Assembly: GCA_905221605.1 (NCBI GenBank)
Contig: CAJNDS010000402.1
Coordinates: 639,818-703,817, forward strand
Length of the DNA stretch: 64,000 nt
Reading direction: 5' to 3'
Source: Symbiodinium natans
Taxonomy: Eukaryota > Sar > Dinophyceae > Suessiales > Symbiodiniaceae
In this document: positions 1 through 12,483 of the stretch, piece by piece
How the letters are laid out: each line of letters opens with the position of its first letter
Numbering within the stretch: the stretch's first letter is position 1
Made by a program: the position numbers and the translations under genes
Notes under the pieces: model-generated
Seen by the model: only the letters and a program-made list of their open reading frames with translations
Told to the model about the DNA's origin: nothing
The model's database searches: none

Positions 1-2793
1 TTGCAATTTACCAATAGAGTGCCGTGGAGTCCTAGGCTTCCCGAAATAACAAAACAATGTTTTTTAATTCGGGAACACAGCGACTCCGCCGTTCGCGGGC
101 AGGCTCGCCACCTTGGTCCGTTTTGCTAAGACTCTACGGGGGTGGAGGGCCTCCATCACGCAGCAGGAAAGTGACCTTCGCTATGTTCTCAAGCAGGTTA
201 AGCTGCTGCAGGAACTCGGTCTCCTAGCACTTGCTGTGGAAATCAAGCCCCCTTCCCAGCCTCTTCAAAACACAGTCAAGGCCCCCCTCACCCCAACCCT
301 TTCAACATGGCACAGTGATGAAAGTTGGCAAAAAGCTGCTTGCTGAAAGGAGGCCCACAGATGACCCCACAAATGCCATTTTGGAAGTAGATTTCCACCA
401 TTTCCCACGCATGCTTTCAATCTTGCAGTACCGCGAGCGCTGTTGGCCAAATCTCTAAGGCCTAGAGGGAGCCGTGACTCAATGCAGCAAGGATCTGAAA
501 CACAAGCGCGGTCCTCAGTGCAGGAAGACCAGTTCGCAGACAGGATTGACGGCCGGAGTTAATCGGAGTTGTTGTGCATTAGCTCGGGACTGTTCGGCAG
601 GGAGGTCCCAACTGATGGACTTGCTTCAACGGTTTTGAATTCAGCTTGTACTCAGTCAGGAACTTGCAGGCAAGAACATGTGGCAAGTAGCATGCCGGAG
701 AAATCGTTTCCAGCCAGTCTCGCGTCTCGCTGAGTCAGTACATCTGACGCAATTCTTGGCAGGATCTTCGTGCAAATATTTGGGCTCCAAGGCATTTGCC
801 AGAGTAGATTTGCTCATTTAATCATCGCTTTCCGACAGCATCTCGCCTCCACCGCAACGCTATGGCCGCGCTCAGGACGGTTGAGACGTAGTCGTGTGGG
901 AGCTGGAGTGGAAAGCAATTAGTTCAAAAAGCCTTGCACGCCCAATTACAGGTGTTACGATTGTATTGCGGGTCTGCCACAAGTGATTTCGCCTGAGCTG
1001 ACGTGGGGAGCCTGCTTAGCCGGGTCCCTTTTCCGCTATGCCCCCCCCCCCCTTCCCCCCCGGCGCTCGCCTTCCTCGACACCTATGACCAATTTCAGAG
1101 GCCAGCGTTGGCTATCCTCCTGAACCAGCCAGCGCACAAACCTGGACGTTCTGTTTTGCAGAACTGCGCTCAGCTTGGGAGGACGTCCCTCGCCGTTGCG
1201 ATGGTCGCTTTCGCTGTGCGTGCTGGAGCTATCAGCTCTGCGTGCGCGGACCATCCTGGACCCTTTGACCCAAGATGGACCAAGCGGAGTATGTCGGTTT
1301 TTGAATGCCCATCATCACCCGACCATTCCCCGCAAGAATTGTTTAGCGGGGGTGCAACCGTTGCTCGTGGAACCCATGTAGTAGCAATTGTGCCACCAGC
1401 AAGGGAGGGCTCTGCGATCATTGTTTTTGCGAAGGAGGGGGCCGTCCCCCTGCCCTAACAGCCCCTGCAATTAACAAACATTGCAACCGTACTCGTGCTT
1501 TACAAAGCCGAAGGGAGGAATCCTAGGTTCGTTTTGCTGCTCTACCGACTCAGGACTCAGCTTTCACCCAAACAAGAAACATGTAAAGTCGATTGTTCTG
1601 GCCGCGAATTAGCTTCTAAGTCAACACCCACAGCTGAGCAATCAACCGCACTCATCTGCGGACTGTTGTGTTTTCATTGCGGCAGTGCGGGCATGTGTTA
1701 AAACATCATGCCTATCACTGTGTTTACATTGCACCCTGCCAAGTGTTTCACTTCTTTAAGCTGTGCATGCTGTTTCAAAGAACATCATACCACGGCTTCA
1801 AGGCCCACATGAATTCCACCAAGATGCAGAGGAAACCACTTGGATCGGGTTCGGGTCAACCTTCGATCAGAATGTTTTGAGTGCGCTGCATCCTCAACTT
1901 CTCCAAATTCTTTTGTTTGTTTTGGAGTTTTAGGCCCCAATTACCCCCTAAACCTTGCTTTTCTCCTTTTCCGGGTGGAAATAGTTCGGGGGAACGAGGG
2001 GTGGTGGCCGAACTATTCCGTGCAGGAAGAGTTCCGGACGGGTTAACTTCCAAGCTTTTCCATGGTGCTTTGCCCTCTCGCAGTAGCTACTTCAACATCT
2101 GACACGTACGCCCTGTCGAGCAGCCCCAGATTTGTGAGTTAGCGGTTGACAGTGACAAGCGCTTCTGGCCGTGGTTGCAGACACAACTCAACGGAGGTTG
2201 CGCGCATCTCTCCGGTGACTGCTGCCCACCAGGCAGATGAAGTACTGAGTTTATGCCGCAAAAAAGAAGAGTCGCAACAACTTGCTTCATCGGTGGGAAG
2301 CATGGAGTGTTTTGTGCTTGGATCGACCTCGACGTGACTCGGTCGGCAGTTGACTTGATGCATTTCACTATGCATTGAAAGGTGGTCCGGGCTTGGAATG
2401 CTGCAGCAATGGCACGGCTTTGCGGCGCCTTGGAGGCGGGATGTGCGCATTTTGTGCAACCTCGTAAGGGGACAGCCCTGGGGTTCGGAAAGCGCATGAG
2501 AACCGTTGTATAGGCGGAGGAGTTGCAGTAGTCGCGGTAGTACGGCGTTGCTGACCTCGTCCTCGCATCTGTATGTGTCGAATTAGTGGTGGTGGCTGTC
2601 ATTTCATGTCATTAAATAATGGTCGGGGTTGTCGGTGGATGTGGAAGTCGGAGTCGGAGTTAAGATTGCATTATAGTCGTTTCTTGGGGTCCTTAGGTCG
2701 TCAGTCGCGACGGGCTAGGGGAAGAAGGCAGCGCGACGACTGCGTGTTGTCTCTGAAAAATCATCCCCTGCAAGCACTCGGCATCCACTTGCC
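1..2793. other. No supported gene
   Basis: I see no recognisable protein in this stretch. It holds a poly-C tract at 1041-1061 and GT/GG-rich low-complexity sequence at 2500-2700. A frame at 1003-1458 is open for 151 codons but runs through the poly-C tract and resembles no family I know. Confidence 0.5.
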
Positions 2794-3318
2794 ATGCCAG
2801 GCCCGTACATCAACAACTACGACGGTCTTAACCCACTAGGCATCAAGCCACATGGCCAGCGAGCCTCAGCTCTCATGAGCCCAGTGGCAAAGAGACGGAC
2901 AAAAGGGGCGCTCGCCTTCTTTAGACATGATCCTGGCAAAAGCCAAGGAAGTCAGAACTACTTCCTGATGATCGGTGACTGGGGGCGAGCTGACTCCCCT
3001 GGCCAATGTCAGCGGGCAGTGGCTGACCACTTGTAGCTTGTCAGGAACAGGATCTCGGAGTTTGTGCAACAACGCAGCATGTTGAGAAAGGAGGCGACAG
3101 TTTGCCCTCTGTAGTAAGCGCAATTGACAGTGAGGAAGGCCTACGTTTCTCGCCAACAGCAACAAGGGAAAAAACTGTGGCTTGGCCAGTTCGGATTCGG
3201 AAGTGTCTTCGCTTGGATCAGCCTGTCAAGTGCAGGGCAACGACTTGTCTGTACCGCCAAGCAAGGCTGTTCATTGCGTCCGTCGGTGACAACTTTTACT
3301 GGAGCGGAGTAACACCAG
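2794..3318 (+). CDS. Purple acid phosphatase-like metallophosphoesterase, partial and possibly broken
   Basis: Three collinear pieces match the N-terminal part of the tartrate-resistant/purple acid phosphatase family, which hydrolyses phosphomonoesters at a two-metal centre. Piece 1 (2794-3032, from an ATG) carries YFLMIGDWGRADSPGQ, the first metal-binding block (GDWG). Piece 2 (3051-3093) gives a short helix, ISEFVQQRS. Piece 3 (about 3264-3318) reads LFIASVGDNFYWSGV, the GDNFY block. Pieces 1 and 2 share a frame but are parted by an in-frame TAG at 3036. The 18 bases 3033-3050 start GT and end AG, so this is either a nonsense mutation or a very small insert. Piece 3 is reached across about 170 bases. 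I found no GNHD block in the next kilobase, so the catalytic domain is incomplete here: either far exons or a pseudogene. Confidence 0.6.
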
Positions 3319-3737
3319 GCCGGGACGGGCCTTCGTATGTTTTGCTGAGGCGGTTTCGATGTTGGTACAGACGTTTGCTGCTCTTCTTTGTCGACCTTAC
3401 ATTCTTTTCCTCCAGCCTCCGACCGCCAGTGCTGGTGTTGCGAATCAGGTGCTTGGGAAGCTTCTTGGTCATCACTCTACGGCGCCAATGATCCCGGCAG
3501 CCCTTTGTACCAGGCCGTCGGATGAGGGCCTGAGATGGGGCACTGACAGGTGTTCAGCAGTCTTTCAATTTCTGGTAGTAACAGCCCTGTGGTCATGCAT
3601 GCCTGTTCCATGCCTATGTTTGAGAGGTGCCGTGGCTGTCGGTTCTTGGAAACCACGATTTGGGCAACGACGATCCATATGCAGCCTGCGCCGACCAAAT
3701 GCAGGCTGCCTATGTATGATCCGGATTCGTGGTTCGT

Positions 3738-3782
3738 CCTAACCCTAAGCCCATCCTTAAACCCTAACCCCTAGACCCCTAG
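3738..3782. repeat. Degenerate CCCTAAA telomere-like repeat
   Basis: Variants of CCCTAA/CCCTAAA/CCCTAGA follow one another (cctaaccctaagcccat, then aaccctaacccctagaccc). The C-rich strand is on +. This is the plant/dinoflagellate-type telomere unit in degenerate, internal form. Confidence 0.6.
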
Positions 3783-6490
3783 ACTCCATAGAAAGGGGAG
3801 AGAGATAGCTGAAGACAAAAAACATTTGCATCGCAGACGAAGGAAAGGCAAGGGCATTGAAGGGGGGGCAGGCCAGGACCTTTTGGCGTGGAGCCTGTGG
3901 GAGGAGTAGCCGGGAACCCCGCGGCATCGGATTGCGTCCAAGCGGAAAGGGGGGGGGGGGTTGTACAGAAAGTTTCCGTTGGGGGGACAGGGTGGGAAGT
4001 GGGGAACCTGGTCTGCTTGTTCCATACGCCTCTCGGCCAGAAGCCGAGGCGAATATCGTATAGGTATACATACAACAGACACATACCTAGAAGCTAAGAT
4101 GCGTGTGTATACTTATGTCTATGCAGTTTTATGTAGTTGTTACTGTTGACATACCATGCATTCAACATTATGATGTATGTATATGTACATGTATTTATGT
4201 TGATAAATGCTTTTATTTAGATGCAATTGAGGGCATTGTGGAAATTCAGTTGCCGGCTGCAGACCAGTGAGGTGCCGCTGCCAGCCTCAACAAGCAAGCC
4301 ATGTCACTTGATTGATCAAACCGCGCAGGCTCCACTGGCAACGGTCAACGGCCAGGCGTATGGCTGCCAACAGTTTAATGCAGACAAGACCCTCGGACGC
4401 AAGTGTGGGCCCTGCACCTGATCGGAAGATGCATTTGTGCCTGGACAGCCAAGGAACCCCAACAGACCTGGCAACACCCGCCAGTACTGGCCACTCAGTT
4501 GCACCTGCGAGATGCGGCGCGATGCAGTCCTGTCAGAATGCCGTAAGGATGCCTGACTACAACTACCACTACGAGATTCCGGAAGCGGACTTGGAGGTGA
4601 TCGCCCCGCGCTTAGCCACGTGCAGAGTGCTGTAGAACTCACAGCTGCTGCCTTCCTTCATTGCTGTTGTCGTTGTGAGGACGACGAGACGGGAGGTAAG
4701 ATAATATGTACATATATGTAGAAATGGAGATTTCGCCACGGAGATCAACATAGACAGTTCAAGGCTGATGTGATATGCCGAAATGCAATGCGCACATGTA
4801 CATACACGTGCGCACTGTGGTGTAGTGACTGCAAATTTGACATGTTGCAAGTTCTCGCATTTGAGGCCTTGGACACAAACCAAATCGACCCTGGGCGGCA
4901 CATGCTCTGGGATCATATTAGTCACCGCAACGGTCATATGCAACGGTGATGGATTCCACTGCTAACGAAGGATATCGAAGGCTTCGGAGGCGATGCTGGA
5001 GGACCACGCCTGCAAGGGGAAATGGTCGTCCTCCCCGACACCGGGACTCTGTCAGGGCGGCGTCATCTTCAGCCCTCATATTTCATTTACACAGCCTACA
5101 GTACAGTAATCAGTAGTGTGCCTTGTAACAGTCAGAGCATGGCCGGCTCGGGCAGCGCGAAAATTTTGTGAGAAGCAACAGCTTTGACTCTGAGAGGGTC
5201 CTGGAAGATGGGCAACGTCTGTGGAGGCCAAGGGAACGTACAGCTCTTCGCCTCCACTTAGCAGGTTACTGCTTGGACAATTCACCAATCGACTTTGGCC
5301 CCGGAGAAATGCAAGTGCTTGTTGTTTATTGCACCTCGAAAATCTGCGAATTTTCTGCAAGCCGAAGTCGATCGTGCCTGCTTGTATCCCGGAGGAAAGC
5401 TATCTGAGTTTTGTCCCTCGACCTCCTTCGCTTTCTTTGCACGCGTCCCATCTCAGGAACTTTATGCAAAGGGTGAACCAGGCTGGGCAAGTATCTGGAC
5501 CGCACATTGGCAATTGATCACCCTTTCTCGTTAAGTATTTATTGTTGTGCTGATGCTGCTGGGCTTGAATGTGGCTCTTGTCACGACACTCTGACACGAA
5601 ATGAATTGCTTGCTCCGACTCCCAAGGAGCTGCTCCGACAACGTGCGGCCCAAGGCCGTGCAAAGACCGTACTGAGCCTGTGCCCGATGCAGGATTTGTT
5701 TCGGAGCGGCGTTGATGCTCTAATCACATAAGCCATTGAGAGCCATCGTCTATGCAAGCTGTGCGGGCCATCGCTTGTTGGATGCCATTGTTAGGAGCAC
5801 ATGGCCAATGATGTTTTTCTCGCTGTGCCTTTGGTTCCCGTCGGGTAGTGACGAGCGCTCCTGGGATCATCTAAGGATCATACAGCACTATCCGGGACAA
5901 TGCCAGAAGGCCCGTACTGTGCCTGTGTTGGTTTCATCTGGTTGCCGTTTGCATGGGGGTGCCAGCTTGATGCAGCTGGAGGCTCGTTAGCGACTTTGCT
6001 GTTAAGTGGCATCTGGCAAGGCTCAGCAAACCTGCGACTAGGTTTTCCGCTTTGAGCATGCAAGCATACGCTTTGTCTCTTTGTGTATGTGCTTCTTTCT
6101 TACGGGGCTTTGATGCGTAGACGGTACGCCAGGTAAGGTAACATAGGTACTTGTAAGCATCTGGCAACGCTGCCCCCAATCGAAACTTGTCGCCACGGTA
6201 TCATTGCTTGCCAACCCCCGCAGGCCGCCAAGCACAAGCAATTCCTTGTGCCCACGCGAGCGATACCTATGGTTCTGTCCGAACTCAACGCCCGAGCTAG
6301 TGCCCCAAGCTCCAGAGATTCGACGTCAACGTCCCTTTGTCACAGGACATCTTTCTATCAGCTTTGCCGCCAGGACGTCAGGCACGTGTTGGGAAAAGAC
6401 TGGTCTCCAGAGTCTTGTTATACACGGCGGAAGGAGGACTAAAGGTGACTAAAGCAAGGTACTCAAGATGTAAATTTAGCAGGACCGGAT

Positions 6491-6542
6491 GAGGGTTGCT
6501 TTGTATATAGGAGGCTGAGGGTTGCTTTGTATATAGGAGGCT
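6491..6542 (+). repeat. Perfect tandem duplication of a 26-bp unit
   Basis: The unit beginning gagggttgctttgtatatag occurs twice head to tail (6491-6516 and 6517-6542) with no mismatch, so the duplication is recent. Confidence 0.95.
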
Positions 6543-9238
6543 GGCAGCATTGGCCTGAGAGAGTCAGAGCGTGGTGTCAGCAAGGTGAATGTCATCTGTG
6601 CTTACGGGCACGACCATTCGCAACGCTGCGATGGCACGGCCTTTCAACTGCATTGATATTCTTATGTTGCCAGGTTGAAACAGGCGCGAGGGTGCCTCTT
6701 ACGCTGCTTTTTCGTATGGTACCGGCCCCAGGTAAGAAACAAGCACAAACACAATAAGGTGTCAGTCAGATCGATGGAAGCAGTTGGGATTCAAGGCTGG
6801 TTGCTAATTGGCTGTTCTGGACGACTAGCATGCGACGATGGAGCAGCTCACAACAATCCACAGTCCCGAAAGCCATTTCTTAGTTGTTTGGGTTCATGTT
6901 AGCGAGTCAAAGCTGCTGAGTTCATCAGCCCTGCAAGTGAGGATAGCAATGGCCAGTGCAACATGATCCTGACTGGCGGCGGGAGCTTTGCAAGCGAACA
7001 ACTCCGTGCATGAGTTTGGGCATTCTTCTATTGTGTCGGAGTTACTACATTCATGTCTGCATTCCTTCATGCTGCATCATTATGATCTTGGCTGGAGGCG
7101 GGGGCGGTTGCTGCCCTGGGGTCATCACTCGTGCTGGTGACTCGGTGATGTCGGCAACGAGAGTGATTGTCTCGAAGCAAACGAGCAACAGCTCTTGAAC
7201 CGAATCAGCTACTTGTAGCCGTACGGTGGCCAGCAAAGCCAAGTCAGAGTGGAAAAGGACATGTTTTGCCCTGCAGGCTTCGCCGCTGTCAGCTTATCAG
7301 ATGATGGAGGATGTTCTTGCATTCTTGCATTTCGCGTGAGTTGCAGACCGCATGTACGTCCATGTGTGGAAATTCAGTTCACGAAAGTCGTGCTACAAGC
7401 TTAGCATCGACCGGCATGGTGCGCGCTGTCTTCGCGTGAGGATACGTGTCTGACGTGCAGTCGGGTGACGTGATTGTACCAGATGGAACGTGCCAGTCGG
7501 CAAAGTCAGAATTGAGATGGTAGGAGGCAGCTGAAGCAAGGGTGGAAATGCAAGCAATCAAGTGCTTGGTTGAGATGGGGTGCGCAACTTGTTCCATGAC
7601 CGCTGTCAGAGTGAGGAGGACTTTCAACGAGCATTCGTGACAGCTCAGGCTACTGGCGCCGGCTCACTTTGTCCGATTACGTCTGACCGGACTTCGAGCA
7701 AGGCTCGTTTGTTTTGCATGGTGAAGGACAGCGCATAGGATGGGGGACTTTAAGCGTGACGGTGCCTAAACTCAAGGCTAGCTGCTAGCATGAATGAGTA
7801 CGAGGCATGCTTTCTACAGCCTGCTACCCATGTCTAGTTTGCGGGTGCCAGGTGCCTGGCATCACCGTGGCACAGCCTGAAGGACAATCCCACATAATTC
7901 GTTGTGCGAAAATAATCCGCGAGCATTGTGCTTGATTGCAAGTCGCCCGCAAACAATGGACAGGATACCGGTTGTTTGTCATGCATTCGCCATGCCGAAA
8001 GTTCATTCCCGATCCCGAAACCATCTACTTACAACTGAACAGGTAAATTCTGGAGGGCCTGAGGAAGGCCGTCGACATAGTAGCAATTGTTTAGACTTCC
8101 CCGGTCAAGCGACCTGGCCCTAGCATCAATAGCAAGGCGACTTGCAGCTGCATTGTGCCCATTTCTCCAGAGCTGGACAGTGCAAACGAACTATCAATCT
8201 GAGCTGACGTAGCAAAACTCGAGGGACTACCATGCCAAAAAGAGATTGTGAGACTCTGTGGTTTTCCAGGTCCCCCGACCTCGTCAGGCTGCCAGTACCT
8301 GCTCCCTCCACCCTCAGTCAGCTGTCAGCGCAGGCTAGCAGTGAGTCTCCTCATGCCCTGATCTCAATGTACTGTCCCCAAGCTCTCAGCGTGCCGTGGA
8401 CATGGCTTGGCAATGTCCTCTGAAGTCGCCAATTTTGGGCCAACACCTCTGGAAGAGGCTTGACCACTTGACAATCAATACCTCATTTGTTCAGCAACTG
8501 TTGTGTGCTGCAGGGCCGCCCGTAGGCAGCCCTGGCAATTCCAATTTGATGCTTGCTCAGTTTTGGAGGCCTGACTGGCCACAGCAACAGCCAAGGCAGC
8601 AAAGGTGCCCCCAGCAATGCCCGGAACACTGGCTGCTCCAGTAAGGAAATGCTACAGCACGTGCTGGCATCTTTGGTAGGCCAGGCATTGACCATCTCAA
8701 GCTTGGGGCAAAGGTTTGCATCGCAGTAGGTGTCGTGGCTTGCCTCGGGGGTTGTCGTCGGTGCGCTGAAACATAGCGCAGCTGCGCATCAGCTGTCCAG
8801 TCAGCGCAGCACTAGCGGCCAATTTTGAATTGGCAATTTTGTGAGCTGTGTCAAGCAGATGCAGCCACCTCTCTTGGCCCCCTTTCCTCGCTTCTCCCCG
8901 AGTGGGGACGAAGGATGTGGGCCAAGATGATACTGATAAGGTACAGCTCGATGAGCTGTGTCCTTGTTGGTGATCTCAACCCAATACTGAGCCACAGCCG
9001 CGGCCACCTCTCTCGCTGCTACGCTTTCGTGTCGGGACTCCTTTGGCATGCAGGTAGCTCCTGAGAGCCTCAATTTTCTGAGGGCGCCGACTACTTTTCC
9101 ACATTGCCTGTACAGTGCGCGCCTTTCCGGCAACCCTGAAGACTCAGGAGCATGAGCATGGGGTTCGCAGGTCTTGGGGGAGAGTGGTGTGGCCCAAGAG
9201 AAAAGACAGCACGGCAGGTCCTCAGCCTTTCTCAGCAG

Positions 9239-9396
9239 TTCGGTCCAGTGCTTTGCAGCTGAGGCACCAGAAGCTCATCGATCAGATCGAGAAGGAACTA
9301 GAGGAGTTTGAGATCTGCGGGGTCCTGCAGGGAATCACAAGGTACTGTGGATCAGTGGTCTTCGCCGCAGTCCTGATTGTACTACTAGGATATATA
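9239..9396 (+). CDS. Candidate exon: coiled-coil plus membrane segment
   Basis: An open frame reads a charged helix (LIDQIEKELEEFEICGVLQ) followed by a hydrophobic segment (VVFAAVLIVLLGY) and then runs straight into the AT microsatellite, which would be translated as Y/I repeats. An acceptor-like cctttctcag lies just upstream. I do not recognise the family. The abrupt join to the simple repeat suggests that the exon end is within or before the repeat, or that the gene is broken. Confidence 0.28.
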
Positions 9397-9550
9397 TATA
9401 TATATACATATATAAATATTTATATCTATACATAGACATATATTTATATTTACATAAACATATATATATATATATATCTTATATGATATGATATGATATG
9501 ATATGATACTATCTTATATTATATGGTCTTATACTATATGATATATTACT
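9388..9550. repeat. AT microsatellite with (ATATG)n array
   Basis: TA dinucleotide runs and ATATTT variants are followed by about six ATATG units from 9481, then imperfect ATAT sequence. Confidence 0.9.
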
Positions 9551-10615
9551 ATGTATATGGCCTTCCGACAAGTGCTCGGCCGTCGGAGTTTCACTGCTCT
9601 CAAGGACCAGCCTCAAGAAACCAACAGCAGCCAATTCTTACCCGTGTGCACCGAACGTCGCCTCCAACCATACCTCTCAAGTTGATTGAACCTATTTATA
9701 GAGCCTAAAGGCCTTTAAGCAGCGAAGCTGCAAGCATGGCCCTCGCCGCCCCACTGGCGCCACCACCGCCATCCTCGGCATGCCGGGTAGCTGCACCGCC
9801 ACATGACACAACCCATCATAGTTGGGCTGAAGCGAGGCCACAACAGCCTCTGGACGACTTATCGGGTTTAGACATGTGCAGGAATTGGCCTGCCCTATGT
9901 TAGGTGTATTTAGGTGTCGGATCATGCAAACCGGGGGCACCCAATGCAATCTTTGTGCTCACAGAGGGCGACTGGTTTTGTATTGCCATGCGCAAGGATC
10001 CCTGTCTGTGTCTACGAGGCCTGGATGCGGGCAGCGTTCCAGTTGTAGGGGAGTGTGGAACGGGTGCAAAGCGTGTGGCGCTCTCCAACTGGCACTTATG
10101 AAGGGCTCTGTCGTCTCTGAGTGGATTCGTGGAGACGGGTGCCGTTGCATGAGACTGAAGTGATTAAGCCACGACCGAGGGGCTGTAAGTCTCAGTCCAG
10201 CTGCGATTGGCTCCTGCCCCAAATTCTTGGCGATGAGCTCCGCGCACCTCAATAAATGGACATACTTTACCACACATCAAAAACACCGTTGTCCCGTTGT
10301 TTCATCCGAAAGCGCCTCGAGCTGCAAAGATCTGCAGAGGCTCCGGACCTCCAACAGCTCCAGAACCACGCGGCAGAGTTGGCCGCGCCTGCCAAAGCAG
10401 CGTTGCCGTTGACAGCAACTCTGATGCAAGGAATCAGGTTCACCACCGAGTTGTGTCATAAGCCCAGTACACTTTATGCCTTCAGGAGTTCCTGTCATTC
10501 GCATCTATGCTCTTTTGCTGGACGTACCCCTCGAAACATTCAATTTGCAGCACCTCGCAAGTAAGCGCCAGGCCGTTGGTTGGAGTTTCATGATTCCCCT
10601 CGGACTTGTGCACAG
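9551..10615. other. No firm gene; weak coding frames
   Basis: Two short frames have protein-like composition: 9925-10100 (IFVLTEGDWFCIAMRKD) and 10256-10420 (helical, RSAEAPDLQQLQNHAAELA). Neither matches a family I know and no exon limits can be fixed. Confidence 0.3.
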
Positions 10616-11732
10616 GTATTAAGTGCTGGAAGAAGTCAGCTGGACCAACGCTGCCTCCTGGCTGAAGTCATGCATCGGAAGCATTCCACGAGTTTTCCAT
10701 CACAACAAAGCATGGAACCGCGACTTGCTAGCATGCAGCATGCTGCAGCATCAGGTCTGCTGATGAATCCCCGGCATGCGACGGGTCTTCGAAGTGTCTT
10801 TGCGGACTGGCTGAGAGCGCTGACCGATGACGGGCGCCTCGTCACTAGACAGGGTAGCTGGCCCTAACCGGGTTGATCCTCTGCAGCATCACGCAGTTGC
10901 AATGCTGACAGGGCGGTCTCCATCCGCGCTCTCTGGGGTGCCACTGCAGATGTCAATTGCGCTCTGCGACCCCTTTCTTTGCCTGGCAGAGGTGCAGATC
11001 TTGTGTTTAATGAGGCTGCTGACCCGATGAATAGGCTGGCCCCGCCTGCAAAGTTTCCTTCCCGCAGGCAACCCAGATACAGCAGACCTTCAGGAGGTCG
11101 TGAAGGCCTGGGCCTGCTGGTCAGAGTTTCCCAGGATCAGACAGAGCGCAGTTTGGCGCGATCTGTCACATGTTCTCTCGCGGACCTTGCGCAGGCATTT
11201 GTGCCTTGGCTCGAGAGGTCTTCAGCTGTTCTAATCTCGGCCTCAGTGTACAGGCCGCGGATGCTTTGCACTCAAGGTTTGGTCCATCTGTCATCGTTGT
11301 TGGGATGTCGAGCATGCACGTGGACTGTTTTTATGATGCCAGCAACTGGGCCCCTTCCCTGCAAGCGCAGTGCCCATTGCTGCTGCCGTCCTGCCGGGTC
11401 TCAAGCGTGAACTGGAAAGCCTGCATCCCACACCGCGGCTCATTGCGTTGGACCCTCTGACCCGTATCCTGCAAGGACATCGGGTTTGCTCAGCTTCATC
11501 GGCCTTGGCGCGAAACGACCGTCGTGGTATGAGACCAGTGGCACAGTTCTGAGAGCAGAGCTGCGCAGCATCGACGTTTGGCCCGCAGTGCCATTGGCAA
11601 ATTCTACTCGCTGCTCTGTTGCCGTGGCTTGCCCTTCTGGCAGAGCAGCTCGCCAAGGAGCTGCTGTGGGCGACCATGGACGAGGTTTGTGCACAGTCGA
11701 AGAGCGTTGATCTCTTTCCATGGCGTCGGTGA
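10616..11732 (+). CDS. Possible unidentified multi-exon gene
   Basis: Several + strand frames look coding and are bounded by splice-like sites. One starts after gtgcacag at 10615 (HRKHSTSFPSQQSMEPRLAS, then LRSVFADWLRALTDDGRLV). A second is at 11180-11350 (ALAREVFSCSNLGLSVQAAD). A third is near 11355-11480 (VLPGLKRELESLHPTPRLIA). A fourth follows gcccgcag at 11588 and reads ILLAALLPWLALLAEQLAK, then LLWATMDEVCAQS, a hydrophobic helix with an amphipathic tail. They lie on one strand in series, but I cannot join them with confidence or name a family. The decayed NRT2 remnant begins about 120 bases downstream. Confidence 0.28.
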
Positions 11733-11850
11733 CAGTGTCATCATGCTGGGCCAGGAAGTCAGTGGCCCCCCAGGCGGAGGCTCTCAATGATTTCCCTCCT
11801 GACACTCTGAACAGGCAACCCAAGCGCCGCGCCTCGTAGAAGAAGTACGA

Positions 11851-12396
11851 GACCTATACGACTGCGAGGTGGACCTGCTTCGGGGCGACCGCGCAACCGA
11901 GATCAAGCTGCTCTCCTTCAAGCGGCCGCACATGCGCGGCTTCCACTTCGCGTGGTTCGGCTTCTTCATGGCCTTCGCGTCGTGGTTCGTGTTCGCGCCG
12001 CTGATGCCGCAATCAAGAAGGACCTGGGCCTGACCAAGGACGAGGTGTACAACGCGAACATCGCGTCTGTGGCGTCGACCGTGCTCATGCGCTTCGCTGT
12101 GGGCGCTCTGTGCGACGTGTTCGGCACGCGCACCATGTTCTCCATGCTGCTGTCGTTACTGGCCTGGCCACCATCCGCTTCTTCATCGGTGTCCTGAGCG
12201 CCTGCTTTGTGCCATGCCAGGCGTGGTGCTCGCAGCTGTTCGCGAAGGAGATTGTAGCCACGGCCAACGCAATGGCTGGTGGCTGGGGCAACCTTGGAGG
12301 CGGTGCTGTTCAGCTGCTCATGCTCGGCGTGTGGAACATGTTCCGCACTGGCTTTGACACGAGAAGGCCTGGCGCCTTTCTTTCATCGTCCCCGCA
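11851..12396 (+). pseudogene. NRT2/NNP-family nitrate transporter, frameshifted remnant
   Basis: The translation matches the N-terminal half of high-affinity nitrate transporters (major facilitator superfamily, NNP group, plasma membrane). Frame A (11851-12009) reads MRGFHFAWFGFFMAFASWF. Frame B (12012-12157) reads LRFAVGALCDVFGTR-like sequence, seen here as STVLMRFAVGALCDVFGTR. Frame C (12158-12358) reads GLATIRFFIGVLSACFVP and the family signature AGGWGNLGGG. Frame A returns at 12361 (EKAWRLSFIVPA). The breaks look like two single-base deletions (about 12010 and 12359) and a deletion of roughly 70 bases at about 12157, where 20-odd residues of a membrane helix are missing. Only the first part of the usual 12 helices is present, and there are no introns. 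Base composition is more GC-rich than the surroundings. A dead, possibly retroposed copy is the simplest reading. The sequence runs in frame into the repeat module at 12397. Confidence 0.85.
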
Positions 12397-12483
12397 GTGC
12401 GCAAGCGCTACCGCCTCGATGACGTCAACGAGCTCCTCTCCCTGGTGCCTCCTTTCACTGCGGGCAAGACTCTCGAGGCATTG
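12397..12483 (+). repeat. Stray copy of the RLDD..LVPPFTAG repeat module fused to the NRT2 remnant
   Basis: In the same frame as the last NRT2 piece the sequence reads RKRYRLDDVNELLSLVPP and then FTAGKTLEAL. This is one half-repeat of the protein at 29021-30730 (compare RKRYRLEDVKELLALVPP there), and the nucleotide match is also close. It ends at a GTATGC donor-like site at 12484. NRT2 proteins do not contain this module, so this is a chimeric junction. Confidence 0.8.

Larger units (their letters stand above)
3319..9237. other. No supported gene; AT-rich and low-complexity sequence
   Basis: The region holds a poly-G tract at 3949-3960, an AT/ATGT-rich stretch at 4060-4215, and one weak coding-like frame at 4555-4616 (PDYNYHYEIPEADLEV, followed by a GTGCAG donor-like site). 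A frame at about 5345-5530 also looks faintly coding. Nothing else is recognised. Confidence 0.4.

Noticed and set aside
2087-2602. 171-codon minus-strand frame.
   Set aside because: Threonine/alanine-rich output of a low-complexity GT-rich stretch; no support.
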